A stretch of 18,310 nt of DNA. It comes from an uncultured Oscillospiraceae bacterium (GTDB lineage: Bacteria > Bacillota > Clostridia > Oscillospirales > Oscillospiraceae). Position 1 is the stretch's first letter. Each line of letters starts with the position of its first letter. The translations under genes and the position numbers were made by a program. The stretch spans positions 1 to 18,310 of the forward strand of contig CAJULD010000051.1 of assembly GCA_910587505.1 (NCBI GenBank). The letters are read 5' to 3'. The notes under the pieces were generated by a model. It did no database searches, had not been told where the DNA came from, and saw only the letters and a program-made list of their open reading frames with translations. Positions 11,471-18,310 of this stretch are shown in pieces.

Positions 11471-13741
11471 TCACAGATGCCAGATATCCTGATTGTATTG
11501 CCGGATGGTACGGTCGGAGGAGAAATACCCGGACTTGGCGATGTTGACCAGCATCTTCCGGGCCCAGGATTTCCGGTCGCCGTACTGACGGACGGCCAGA
11601 TCCTTTACGGAGATATACTCCTCCACGTCCAGCAGGGCCATGAACCAGTCCTTGCCCTTCATGTCCCGCCACAGCTCTGCCAGCGCCCTGGCGTCGCCCA
11701 GCTCCAGCAGCTCCGGGGACAGCAGGAAGTCCACCAGACGCTCCACCCTGGGCGTATGGTAGTAGTCCAGAGAGCGGTAGCGCGCTCCGCCCCGGTCGTC
11801 GTAGAGACGGAGGACCCGGTCGCTGTGTGCGCCGAAGGTGTAAATATTGCCCGGCCCTACCAGCTCCGCGATCTCCACGTTGGCCCCGTCCAGGGTGCCC
11901 AGCGTCACCGCGCCGTTGGCCATCAGCTTCATGTTGCCGGTGCCGCTGGCCTCCTTGGAGGCCAGGGAAATCTGCTCGGAGATGTCCGCGGCGGGAATCA
12001 GCTGCTCCGCCCAGGTGACGTTGTAGTTTTCCAGCATCACCACCCGCAGCCAGGGGCGTACCACCGGGTCGTTTTCAATCAGCCTTTGCAGGCAGAGGAT
12101 CAGGTGGATAATATGCCTGGCCATGACGTAGGCCGGGGCGGCCTTGGCCCCGAAGAGGACCGTGACGGAGTGCTCCGGCAGGCGGCCCTCCCTGATCTCC
12201 AGATACTTCTGGATGACGTACAGGGCGTTCATCTGCTGCCGCTTGTACTCATGAAGGCGCTTGATCTGCACGTCAAAAATGGAATTGGGGTCCAGTTCGA
12301 TCCCCTGCGCCTCCCGGAGGGTCCTGCAGAAGCGCTCCCTGGCGCTTTGCTTCACCGTCAGCAGATGCGACAGCACCCGGTCGTTGTCCATGAAGTCCAT
12401 CAGGCCCACCAGCCTGCCGGGGTCCTGCCGCCAGCCGCCGCCGATGCATTCGTCGATCAGGCGGGTGAGCGCCGGGTTGCAGGCCTCCAGCCACCGGCGC
12501 AGGGTGACGCCGTTGGTCTTGTTGTTGAACCGGTCGGGGTAGAGGCCATAAAAGCCCTTCAGCTCCGACTTTTTCAGGATCTCGGTGTGCAGAGCGGCCA
12601 CGCCGTTGACGGAAAAGCCGTAATGGATGTCCATATGGGCCATGTGGACCAGACCCTTTTCATCCAGAATGGCCAGCGCGGGATCGGGACAGACCTCCCG
12701 TGCCCGGCGGTCCAGCTCCCGGATGATGGGAACCAGCTGGGGGGCTACCTTTTCAATAAAGGCCATGGGCCACTTCTCCAGCGCTTCCGCCAGAATGGTG
12801 TGGTTGGTGTAGGCGCAGGTGCGGCTGACCTGTTCGATGGCCTCGTCCATGGTCAGGCCCTGGGCGGTGAGCAGCCGGATCAGCTCCGGAATCACCATGG
12901 AGGGGTGGGTGTCGTTGATCTGGATGACCGTATGATCCGCCAGCTCCGCCGGACTGTAGCCCCGCTCCTTCAGCTCCTGGAGAATCAGCTGCGCCCCGGC
13001 GGATACCATGAAATACTGCTGGTATACCCGCAGCAGACGGCCCGCCTCGTCCCCGTCGTCGGGATACAGAAAGCTGGTCAGATGGTGGACGATGTCGGTC
13101 TTGTCAAAGACGATGCCCTGCTCCGGCGGAGGAGCGGGCTCCTCCACGTCGAAGAGATGCAGCCGGTTGGCGACGCCGCTGTGGGCACCGGGAATGGCCA
13201 CGTCCCACAGCTTCGCCTTCAGGTCAAAGCCGCCGCAGGAAACCGGGAAGACCGTCTCCGTGGGAATCAGCCAGCTCTCCTCACCGATCCACGGGTCGGG
13301 GAACTCCGCCTGCCTGTTGTCCACGAACTTCTGACGGAACAGGCCGTAGTGGTAGCAGAGACCCACGCCGTCTCCGGGAAGGCCCAGCGCCGCGATGGAA
13401 TCCAGGAAGCAGGCCGCCAGACGGCCCAGTCCGCCGTTGCCCAGAGAGGGCTCCGGCTCCTGCTCCTCCACTGCGTTGAGGTCCCGGCCCCACGAGGCCA
13501 GCAGCTCCTGCGCCTGGTCCCGAAGGCCCAGAGCCAGCAGATTGTTGTCCAGCAGCTTTCCCATGAGGAATTCCGCGGAAAAATAGTAGAGCTTCCGTTC
13601 TCCCGCCGGAGCGGGACGCTCCTCCGCGGCCCGGCGGGTCACGATCAGCAGGGCCTCGTACAGCTGCCGATCATCGCACCGGTCCGGCGCAAGGCCGAAA
13701 CGTTCCCTGGTGGTTTGTTCCAAACGCTCTTTCAGATCCAT
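11471..13741 (-). CDS. glgP: Glycogen/maltodextrin phosphorylase
   Basis: A 756-residue GT35 phosphorylase, which releases glucose-1-phosphate from alpha-1,4-glucan ends using pyridoxal phosphate. N-terminal signatures are YYFSAEFLMG, SLGNGGLGRLAACFLDS and FPDPWIGEESW. Central signatures are IQINDTHPSM, TNHTILAEALEKW and DIHYGFSVNGVAALH. Toward the C-terminus come FDVQIKRLHEYKRQ and the cofactor loop EASGTGNMKLMANGA, with Lys605 the expected Schiff-base lysine. All core motifs look intact. It is somewhat shorter than E. coli GlgP (about 815), as usual in Firmicutes. I start it at ATG 13741 (MDLKERLEQ), with AAAGGAG eleven bases upstream; an upstream in-frame ATG at 13813 lacks a ribosome site. 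The lacI and sugar-transport genes upstream on the same strand suggest imported oligosaccharides as well as stored glycogen as substrate. Confidence 0.95.
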   Translation of the reverse strand: MDLKERLEQTTRERFGLAPDRCDDRQLYEALLIVTRRAAEERPAPAGERKLYYFSAEFLMGKLLDNNLLALGLRDQAQELLASWGRDLNAVEEQEPEPSLGNGGLGRLAACFLDSIAALGLPGDGVGLCYHYGLFRQKFVDNRQAEFPDPWIGEESWLIPTETVFPVSCGGFDLKAKLWDVAIPGAHSGVANRLHLFDVEEPAPPPEQGIVFDKTDIVHHLTSFLYPDDGDEAGRLLRVYQQYFMVSAGAQLILQELKERGYSPAELADHTVIQINDTHPSMVIPELIRLLTAQGLTMDEAIEQVSRTCAYTNHTILAEALEKWPMAFIEKVAPQLVPIIRELDRRAREVCPDPALAILDEKGLVHMAHMDIHYGFSVNGVAALHTEILKKSELKGFYGLYPDRFNNKTNGVTLRRWLEACNPALTRLIDECIGGGWRQDPGRLVGLMDFMDNDRVLSHLLTVKQSARERFCRTLREAQGIELDPNSIFDVQIKRLHEYKRQQMNALYVIQKYLEIREGRLPEHSVTVLFGAKAAPAYVMARHIIHLILCLQRLIENDPVVRPWLRVVMLENYNVTWAEQLIPAADISEQISLASKEASGTGNMKLMANGAVTLGTLDGANVEIAELVGPGNIYTFGAHSDRVLRLYDDRGGARYRSLDYYHTPRVERLVDFLLSPELLELGDARALAELWRDMKGKDWFMALLDVEEYISVKDLAVRQYGDRKSWARKMLVNIAKSGYFSSDRTIRQYNQDIWHL

Positions 13742-13773
13742 CGTCGAAAAAACTCCTTTTGTCATACCATCAA

Positions 13774-13813
13774 TGACAGAGGGAAACATCGGAAAGCATA
13801 TTCTCTCTGTCAA
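13774..13813 (-). promoter_or_regulatory. glgP upstream region: inverted repeat and possible promoter
   Basis: TGACAGAG (13774-13781) and CTCTGTCA (13805-13812) form an 8-bp inverted repeat 33 bp to 71 bp before the glgP start. On the minus strand the outer arm includes a consensus -35, TTGACA (13808-13813), but the hexamer 17 bases on (GATGTT) is a poor -10. The arrangement suggests regulated initiation; the regulator is unknown. The remaining gap up to the lacI stop (13814-13945) shows only a loose GACGGCA/TGCCGTC repeat and no clear terminator. Confidence 0.35.
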
Positions 13814-13945
13814 TCAATCGCAGTTTGTGCCCGTTCCTCCGGTATTAACCGTCCTGAAAGTTCTTTTTGATTCTTTTTCCGTGCCCGCGCAGGGGGCGAC
13901 GGCAGCCGGCGGTTTCAGGAAAAGGAATACGTACCGGATGCCGTC

Positions 13946-14953
13946 TCAGGCCGGCGACGCCACGCTCTCGCCCGTAATCAGCTGGAAGGGCACCACCTCG
14001 TGAAGCGGATGGCAGCCCCGCTCGATGTTGCGCAGCAGCACGTCCACGCCCCGCTCCGCCAGATGCTGGGTATTCTGCCGCACGGTGGTCAGCCGGGGAA
14101 CCAGATAGTCGGAAATGGCGACGCCGTCATATCCCATCACCGACATGTCCTCCGGCACCCGCTTTCCCAGATCCCGCAGGGCCCGGATGGCTCCCATGGC
14201 CATCACGTCGCTGACCGCGAAGATCGCCGTCAGCTCCGGGCACCGCCCCAGCAGCCGCCGGGCGGCGGTGTAGCCTTCCGCCAGGGAGTAGCGGCAGGGC
14301 TCGCACTGCCGCTCTCCGTCAAAGGGGAGGCCCAGCTCCCGGCAGGCCTCCAGGCAGCCCAGAAACCGGCTGTACCCGATCTGGGCGCAGGACCAGTTGC
14401 CCCCCAGCAGTCCGATATGCCGGTGGCCCCGCCCGGCCAGGAAGCGCACGGCCTGCCGTGACGCCTCCCGGTCGTCGGTGGTAATGGAGGAGAGGTTTTC
14501 AAACCCCAGATCCCCCGCAATGTTGGTCAGCAGCACGCAGGGGATGGTAATCTCCTGAAACTCCTGGCGGAACTGCTGCCGGTCCCCGCCCAGGAACAGA
14601 ATGCCCGCCGGCTTGCGCTCCCGGCACAGCTGGACGGCGTAAGCCACCTCGTCGGCATCCTCGTCCAGGTAGTAGACCGTCGCATCCCGTCCGACCTCCC
14701 GCAGCAGAGCCTGAATGCGCTCCACCAGGTCGGCGAACAGCATGTTCTGGGTGCCCTTGACAATGACGGCGATGCTGGCGCTGGTCTGCTGCTTGAGGTG
14801 CTTGGCATTGTTGTTGGGCTGGAAGCCGTTGGCAACCACCACTTCCATCACCTTGCGCCGTGTTTCCTCGCTGACATCGGGGTGGTTGTTGAGTACACGG
14901 GACACGGTGGCCACGCCACAGCCGGACAGCCGGGCAATATCTCTGATCGTCAT
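13946..14953 (-). CDS. LacI/GalR-family transcriptional repressor
   Basis: The 335-residue protein has a canonical N-terminal helix-turn-helix and hinge (MTIRDIARLSGCGVATVS, then RVLNNHPDVSEETRRKV and NAKHLKQQ). A periplasmic-binding-protein-like effector domain follows (SIAVIVKGTQNMLFADLVERI, PAGILFLGGD, GRGHRHIGLLGGN, AIFAVSDVMAMGAIRAL, PEDMSVMGYDGVAISDYLVPRLTTV). ATG 14953 is preceded by AAAAGGAGG at ideal spacing; an in-frame ATG at 15004 would add 17 unlike residues. It lies between the phosphorylase and the sugar ABC transporter on the same strand, so it most likely represses them and itself, with a sugar as inducer. A CG-centred palindrome overlaps its own -35. Confidence 0.94.
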   Translation of the reverse strand: MTIRDIARLSGCGVATVSRVLNNHPDVSEETRRKVMEVVVANGFQPNNNAKHLKQQTSASIAVIVKGTQNMLFADLVERIQALLREVGRDATVYYLDEDADEVAYAVQLCRERKPAGILFLGGDRQQFRQEFQEITIPCVLLTNIAGDLGFENLSSITTDDREASRQAVRFLAGRGHRHIGLLGGNWSCAQIGYSRFLGCLEACRELGLPFDGERQCEPCRYSLAEGYTAARRLLGRCPELTAIFAVSDVMAMGAIRALRDLGKRVPEDMSVMGYDGVAISDYLVPRLTTVRQNTQHLAERGVDVLLRNIERGCHPLHEVVPFQLITGESVASPA

Positions 14954-14975
14954 GGTGTCGCCTCCTTTTCCGCCC

Positions 14976-15011
14976 ATGATAGCAGGTTCTTCAGCAAAAA
15001 GCAAGCGCTTA
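14976..15011 (-). promoter_or_regulatory. lacI promoter with overlapping LacI/CcpA-type operator
   Basis: Read leftward, TTGCTT (14999-15004), a 17-base spacer and TATCAT (14976-14981) form a promoter. The palindrome AAGCGCTT (15003-15010) in GTAAGCGCTTGC overlaps the -35, so a bound repressor would block it. The core resembles both LacI-family operators and catabolite-responsive elements; the sequence alone does not separate autoregulation from CcpA control. Confidence 0.65.
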
Positions 15012-15023
15012 CAGGAAAAAGTA

Positions 15024-15881
15024 TCAGCCCTTCACCGCGCCGGCGGCCACACCCTTGATGATGTGCTTCTGGCAGGTGAGGTAGAAGACAATGACCGGGA
15101 CGATGCTCAGCAGGATCAGGGCCATGGTGGCGCCCAGATCCACGGTGCCGTAGCTGCCCTTGAGGTACTGCACGTGGATGGTGATGGTACGGTACTCGTT
15201 GATGTCCAGCACCAGCACCGGCAGCAGGTAGTCGTTCCACACCCACATGATCTCCAGGATGCCCACGGAGATCATGGTGGGCTTCAGCATGGGCAGCACC
15301 ACGGAGAAGAAGGTCCGCACCGGGCCGCAGCCGTCGATGGCCGCCGCTTCCTCAATTTCCAGGGGGATGGATTTCACGAAGCCGGCGAACATGAAGATGG
15401 CCAGTCCCGCACCGAATCCCAGGTACACAACGGGAATGGTCCAGGGGGTGTTCAGCTTCAGGGTGTCCGCCGTCTTGGACAGGGTGAACATTACCATCTG
15501 GAAGGGGACCACCATGGAGAACACGCACAGGAAGTACAGCGTCTTGCAGAAAGCAGAGTTCACGCGGGTGATGTACCAGGCGGCCATGGAGGTGCAGATG
15601 AGAATCAGCGCCGTGGACAGCACCGTGATTATCACGCTGTAGAGCACGCTCTTGTAGAACGGGTAGTTGCCGAAGGTCATGCCCTTGATGAAGTTGGAGA
15701 AGCCCGCCCACATCTCGCCGGTGGGCAGGGCGAATGTGTTGGTCTTGACAAAGGTGTTGAGCTTGAAGGAGTTGAGCAGCACCGTAAACACGGGCAGCAC
15801 GTAGATTACGCTGATAATCCCCAGCACTACGGACAGGATCGTTTTATTCCGGCGCTCAGCGGCAAGCGTATTGTTTTTCAT
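15024..15881 (-). CDS. Sugar ABC transporter permease, MalG type
   Basis: A 285-residue inner permease with six predicted membrane helices. The cytoplasmic EAA loop reads EEAAAIDGCGPVRTFFSVVLPMLKP (about residues 186-210), which docks the transporter ATPase. Its second position in the permease pair, length and C-terminal helix (LLSIVPVIVFYLTCQKHIIKG) fit the MalG/CUT1 group, which imports oligosaccharides. The start overlaps the stop of the upstream permease by one base (TAATG), with AAGGAGG inside that gene. No ATPase gene follows; many Firmicute CUT1 importers share one MsmX/UgpC-type ATPase encoded elsewhere. The stop is 70 bases before the lacI start. Confidence 0.94.
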   Translation of the reverse strand: MKNNTLAAERRNKTILSVVLGIISVIYVLPVFTVLLNSFKLNTFVKTNTFALPTGEMWAGFSNFIKGMTFGNYPFYKSVLYSVIITVLSTALILICTSMAAWYITRVNSAFCKTLYFLCVFSMVVPFQMVMFTLSKTADTLKLNTPWTIPVVYLGFGAGLAIFMFAGFVKSIPLEIEEAAAIDGCGPVRTFFSVVLPMLKPTMISVGILEIMWVWNDYLLPVLVLDINEYRTITIHVQYLKGSYGTVDLGATMALILLSIVPVIVFYLTCQKHIIKGVAAGAVKG

Positions 15882-16783
15882 TACTGTTGTACCTCCTTCT
15901 TACGGGTATAGCTCAGCTGCAGCAGACCCAGACCGGCCACCAGAACAAAGAAAATGACCGCCTTGGCCTGCGCCACGCCCTGAGACGACGAATTGGCGGT
16001 GTAGAACGTGTTGTAGATGTTCAGCGCCAGCATTTCCGTGGTCTTGATGGTGGTGCCGTCGGGCTGGATGATGAAGGGCTGCCCGGCGGTCAGGGCCAGG
16101 TTCTGGTCGAAGAGCTTGAAGCCGTTGGTCAGGGACAGGAACACGCAGATGGTGATGGAGGGCATCACGCTGGGAATGGTGACCTTCCACAGGGTCTGCC
16201 AGGGGGTGGCGCCGTCGATGCGGGCCGCCTCCAGCATGTCGCCGGGGATGGCCTGGAGTCCGGCGATATAGATAATCATCATATAGCCGATCTGCTGCCA
16301 GCACATCAGGATAATCAGGCCCCAGAAGCCGTATTTGGATTCCAGCAGGATCGATGTGTCGAACTGGCTGAGGATGCCGTCGAAGATCATGGACCAGATA
16401 TAGCCCAGCACAATACCGCCGATGAGGTTGGGCATAAAGAACACCGTGCGGAAGATGTTGCTGCCCCTGATTCCCTGGGTCAGCACATACGCCACGGCGA
16501 AGGCCAGCACGTTGATCAGGATCAGGCTGGTGATGGCAAAGAGCGCCGAATACCAGAAGGCATGGGTAAAGGAGGCGTCCTGAAATGCCTTGATGTAATT
16601 ATCAAAGCCGATGAACCTGGCGTCGGAGACCAGCTTGAATTGACATAAGGACAGGTAGATGCCCTGCACAAAGGGCCAGATAAAACCGATGGTGAAAGCG
16701 GCTACCACAGGCCCCAGAAACAGCAGCGCCCAGCGGCGGGTGGTGGCCTGAAGACTGTTGCCTTTGGCGAGTTTTTTCTTCAT
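15881..16783 (-). CDS. Sugar ABC transporter permease, MalF type
   Basis: A 300-residue CUT1 permease with six predicted helices (first at about 18-40, FLGPVVAAFTIGFIWPFVQG). The EAA loop reads EAARIDGATPWQTLWKVTIPSVMP (about 194-217). It is the short Firmicute MalF type, lacking the large periplasmic loop of the E. coli protein. The ORF starts at 16783 behind AAAGGAAG at a slightly long distance. It sits 94 bases downstream of the binding-protein gene with a hairpin between them, and is translationally coupled to the MalG-type gene. Confidence 0.94.
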   Translation of the reverse strand: MKKKLAKGNSLQATTRRWALLFLGPVVAAFTIGFIWPFVQGIYLSLCQFKLVSDARFIGFDNYIKAFQDASFTHAFWYSALFAITSLILINVLAFAVAYVLTQGIRGSNIFRTVFFMPNLIGGIVLGYIWSMIFDGILSQFDTSILLESKYGFWGLIILMCWQQIGYMMIIYIAGLQAIPGDMLEAARIDGATPWQTLWKVTIPSVMPSITICVFLSLTNGFKLFDQNLALTAGQPFIIQPDGTTIKTTEMLALNIYNTFYTANSSSQGVAQAKAVIFFVLVAGLGLLQLSYTRKKEVQQ

Positions 16784-16814
16784 GGCGGGTTCAGCTTCCT
16801 TTCTCTCATAAAAT

Positions 16815-16842
16815 GCGGGACGGGCGATCAGGCCCGCCCCGC
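16815..16842 (-). terminator. Intercistronic hairpin between binding protein and permeases
   Basis: On the minus strand GCGGGGCGGGC and GCCCGTCCCGC (11 positions, one G-T) pair around a 6-base loop and are followed by ATTTTATG. Such a hairpin right after a binding-protein gene typically acts as a leaky terminator or 3' end stabiliser, giving more binding protein than permease from one promoter. Confidence 0.6.
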
Positions 16843-16877
16843 TTTACATATGGTTGGCGCTGAATGGACTTTTCGAA

Positions 16878-18158
16878 TCAGCCGTTGACGGCCTTGTACT
16901 GAATGGCCCAGCCCTCCACATAGGCGGTACGGACCAGCTCCCAGTTGGCGTCGGACTGATCGGCGTTGTACTGGTTCATGGCGGAGACGACGCCGGCGCG
17001 ATACTCATCCACGTTGGGCTGATAGTTGGTGACCCACTCCATGTTGTAGCAGCCGTTGTTGGTGTACTCGTTGGCGGCGGCCAGGAAGCCGTTGGTGGAC
17101 TCGGCGGACTTCTTATAGGGCATGACGCCGAAGGTGTCAACCAGCATCCGGGAAGCCTCGGGATCGGTGACGCACCAGACCATGAAGTCCATGGTGGCCT
17201 GCTGATCGGCCTCGGAGGCCTTGGCGTTGATGGCCCAGTAGCTGCCGGTGCCGCAGTTGAGACCGGCCTTCTCCTCGCCGGCCACGCCGCAGTAGTAGGG
17301 GATCATGGTGGCGTTGGGGACGGCGCCCTTGATGGCCTCATACTCCCAGGAGCCGTTCACATAGAAAGCGGCCTTGCCGGTGTTGAACTCGTTCTGGGCA
17401 TCGTGGCCGCCGTTGGCCAGCTCGGTGGGAGCGACGGTGCTGTTGTTGATGCACAGATCATAGAGGTCCTTGTAGTTGTCCATGTAGGTCCCCTTGATGC
17501 TGGAGGGGCACTCGGGCCAGCCGCCGTCGTCGCGGGACTCATAGAAGTAGGCGGCGTTGACCAGGTGTCCGGTGAAGCGCCAGTTGGAGGAACCGTCCAT
17601 GTCGGAGGAGGTGAAGGCGTCGAAGCCCAGCTCACCGGCGCGGGCGTGGATATCCTCGACAACGGCCTTGAGGCTGGCGAAGTCCCTGATCTCATCCACG
17701 CTGTGACCGGCTTTCTCCAGCAGGTCGGGGTTGACGATGATGCCGTAGCACTCGTAGCAGTAGCCGATGGCGGCCAGCTTGCCGTCGGAGCCGAAGAGCT
17801 CGTAAGCGTCGGTGTTCAGCTCCCTGGTGATGGCGGCGTCCTTGAGATCCAGGCAGTAATCCTGCCAGGTGTCAATGTCGGCCTGGTTGGTCATGACGAA
17901 GATCGTGGGGGGCGCGGATTTGTCCATCTCGGAGTTCATGGTCTGGCCGTAGGTGCCGGAGGCGGCGGTGACCACCTTGACCTCTACACCGGTCTCCTCG
18001 GTGTACATTTTGGCAACATTCTGGAGCACCTCGTCGGATTCGGGCTTGAAGTTCAGCCAGTAGACGGAACCTTTGGAGCCGCTTTTTCCGCCGCAGCCGG
18101 CCAGCAGAGCCAGCGACATCACGGCGGCCAGTACAAGAGCCATAACCTTTTTCTTCAT
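16878..18158 (-). CDS. Sugar ABC transporter substrate-binding lipoprotein
   Basis: A 426-residue family 1 extracellular solute-binding protein. The signal peptide ends in lipobox LLAGC with C22, followed by a GGKSGSKG linker. The mature domain shows the expected pattern: VYWLNFKPESDEVLQNVAKMYTEETGVEVKVV, NSEMDKSAPPTIFVM, GYCYECYGIIVNPDLLEKAG, NEFNTGKAAFYVNGSWEYEAI and AINAKASEADQQATMDFMVW. The abundant Trp and Tyr suit carbohydrate stacking. It delivers ligand to the two permeases that follow. With glgP nearby a maltodextrin or related glucan is likely, but the ligand is not shown by sequence. ATG 18158 follows GGGAGGA at good spacing; an in-frame ATG at 18236 lies in the promoter region and is rejected. 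Confidence 0.94.
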   Translation of the reverse strand: MKKKVMALVLAAVMSLALLAGCGGKSGSKGSVYWLNFKPESDEVLQNVAKMYTEETGVEVKVVTAASGTYGQTMNSEMDKSAPPTIFVMTNQADIDTWQDYCLDLKDAAITRELNTDAYELFGSDGKLAAIGYCYECYGIIVNPDLLEKAGHSVDEIRDFASLKAVVEDIHARAGELGFDAFTSSDMDGSSNWRFTGHLVNAAYFYESRDDGGWPECPSSIKGTYMDNYKDLYDLCINNSTVAPTELANGGHDAQNEFNTGKAAFYVNGSWEYEAIKGAVPNATMIPYYCGVAGEEKAGLNCGTGSYWAINAKASEADQQATMDFMVWCVTDPEASRMLVDTFGVMPYKKSAESTNGFLAAANEYTNNGCYNMEWVTNYQPNVDEYRAGVVSAMNQYNADQSDANWELVRTAYVEGWAIQYKAVNG

Positions 18159-18198
18159 TTTGTTTCCTCCCGTTCTATGTAGAACATAATTTCCGGAG

Positions 18199-18214
18199 AC
18201 GTTACCGATAACGT
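18199..18214. promoter_or_regulatory. LacI-family operator before the binding-protein gene
   Basis: ACGTTACCGATAACGT is a 6-bp inverted repeat with a 4-base centre, lying between the predicted start point and the ribosome binding site. A repressor here would act as a roadblock. It differs in sequence from the AAGCGCTT palindrome at the lacI promoter, so the two sites may answer to different LacI-family proteins. Confidence 0.6.
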
Positions 18215-18231
18215 TTCCAGTTGATGAATTT

Positions 18232-18260
18232 ATCATATCACAATTTCGTGAAGATGCCAG
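18232..18260 (-). promoter_or_regulatory. Promoter of the sugar transport operon (extended -10)
   Basis: Leftward, CTGGCA (18255-18260), a 17-base spacer and TATGAT (18232-18237) preceded by TGA form an extended -10 promoter with a moderate -35. The start point would be near 18226, ahead of the operator at 18199-18214. The remaining bases to 18310 are AT-rich with nothing further I can call. Confidence 0.65.
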
Positions 18261-18310
18261 AAGTCAAGAATAAATTGCAGTAAATTAGAATAATCAGCAC
18301 AGCGCACAAA

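Noticed and set aside
11360..13870. Long plus-strand open frame opposite the phosphorylase gene.
   Set aside because: It is an antisense shadow of a GC-rich gene: rich in His/Gln/Val with no family motifs, while the minus strand encodes all phosphorylase signatures.
16854..18182. 442-codon plus-strand open frame opposite the sugar-binding lipoprotein.
   Set aside because: Gly/Val/Leu/His-rich antisense artefact; the minus strand carries the signal peptide, lipobox and solute-binding motifs.
1..18310. CRISPR arrays, tRNA or rRNA genes, prophage genes.
   Set aside because: No regularly spaced repeats, cloverleaf genes or phage structural proteins were seen; the only mobile DNA is the IS21 end.

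Overview
The window looks like chromosome from a GC-rich, endospore-forming Firmicute. The gut Oscillospiraceae (the Flavonifractor/Lawsonibacter/Oscillibacter type) are the best guess. The main reasons are a complete spoIIAA-spoIIAB-sigF operon, a BlaI/M56 pair, strong AGGAGG ribosome binding sites, lipoproteins with Gram-positive lipoboxes, and an ABC sugar importer without its own ATPase. The genus is inference; the spore-forming Firmicute assignment is well supported.

Layout. (1) 1-958: the istA end of an IS21-family element, running off the left edge. (2) 959-1526: the 3' remnant of a gene cut by that element and also frameshifted near its end. (3) 1544-1671: three back-to-back hairpins, one with a 29-bp perfect stem. 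(4) 1755-4766: a BlaI-type repressor gene, with a promoter and two TTCTAT..ATAGAA dyads, translationally coupled to an 860-residue membrane protein that joins an M56 (BlaR1-like) protease to a C-terminal M23/LytM domain. (5) 4767-9602: a structured leader, an OmpR-family response regulator, a histidine kinase overlapping it from a TTG start, and a 794-residue lipoprotein (propeller-like N-terminal half, solute-binding C-terminal half). The lipoprotein gene has a perfect tandem repeat just upstream, and its ribosome binding site is buried in a hairpin. (6) 9756-11312: the forespore sigma-F operon, behind a Spo0A-box promoter that overlaps an intrinsic terminator. (7) 11471-18260, minus strand: glycogen/maltodextrin phosphorylase, a LacI-family repressor, two MalF/MalG-type permeases and a sugar-binding lipoprotein, with operators at the lacI and binding-protein promoters.

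How the parts work together. Regions 4 and 5 read as two neighbouring envelope-sensing circuits. One is a proteolysis-relieved repressor whose extracellular sensor is a peptidoglycan-hydrolase fold rather than a beta-lactam binder. The other is a two-component system whose apparent target is an adjacent binding-protein-like lipoprotein. Region 6 is the core switch of early forespore transcription. Region 7 is an oligosaccharide (probably alpha-glucan) uptake and phosphorolysis unit under a local LacI repressor. The least ordinary features are the M56-M23 fusion, the ribosome-binding-site hairpin at 7163-7213, the tandem hairpins at 1544-1671 and the promoter/terminator overlap before spoIIAA.
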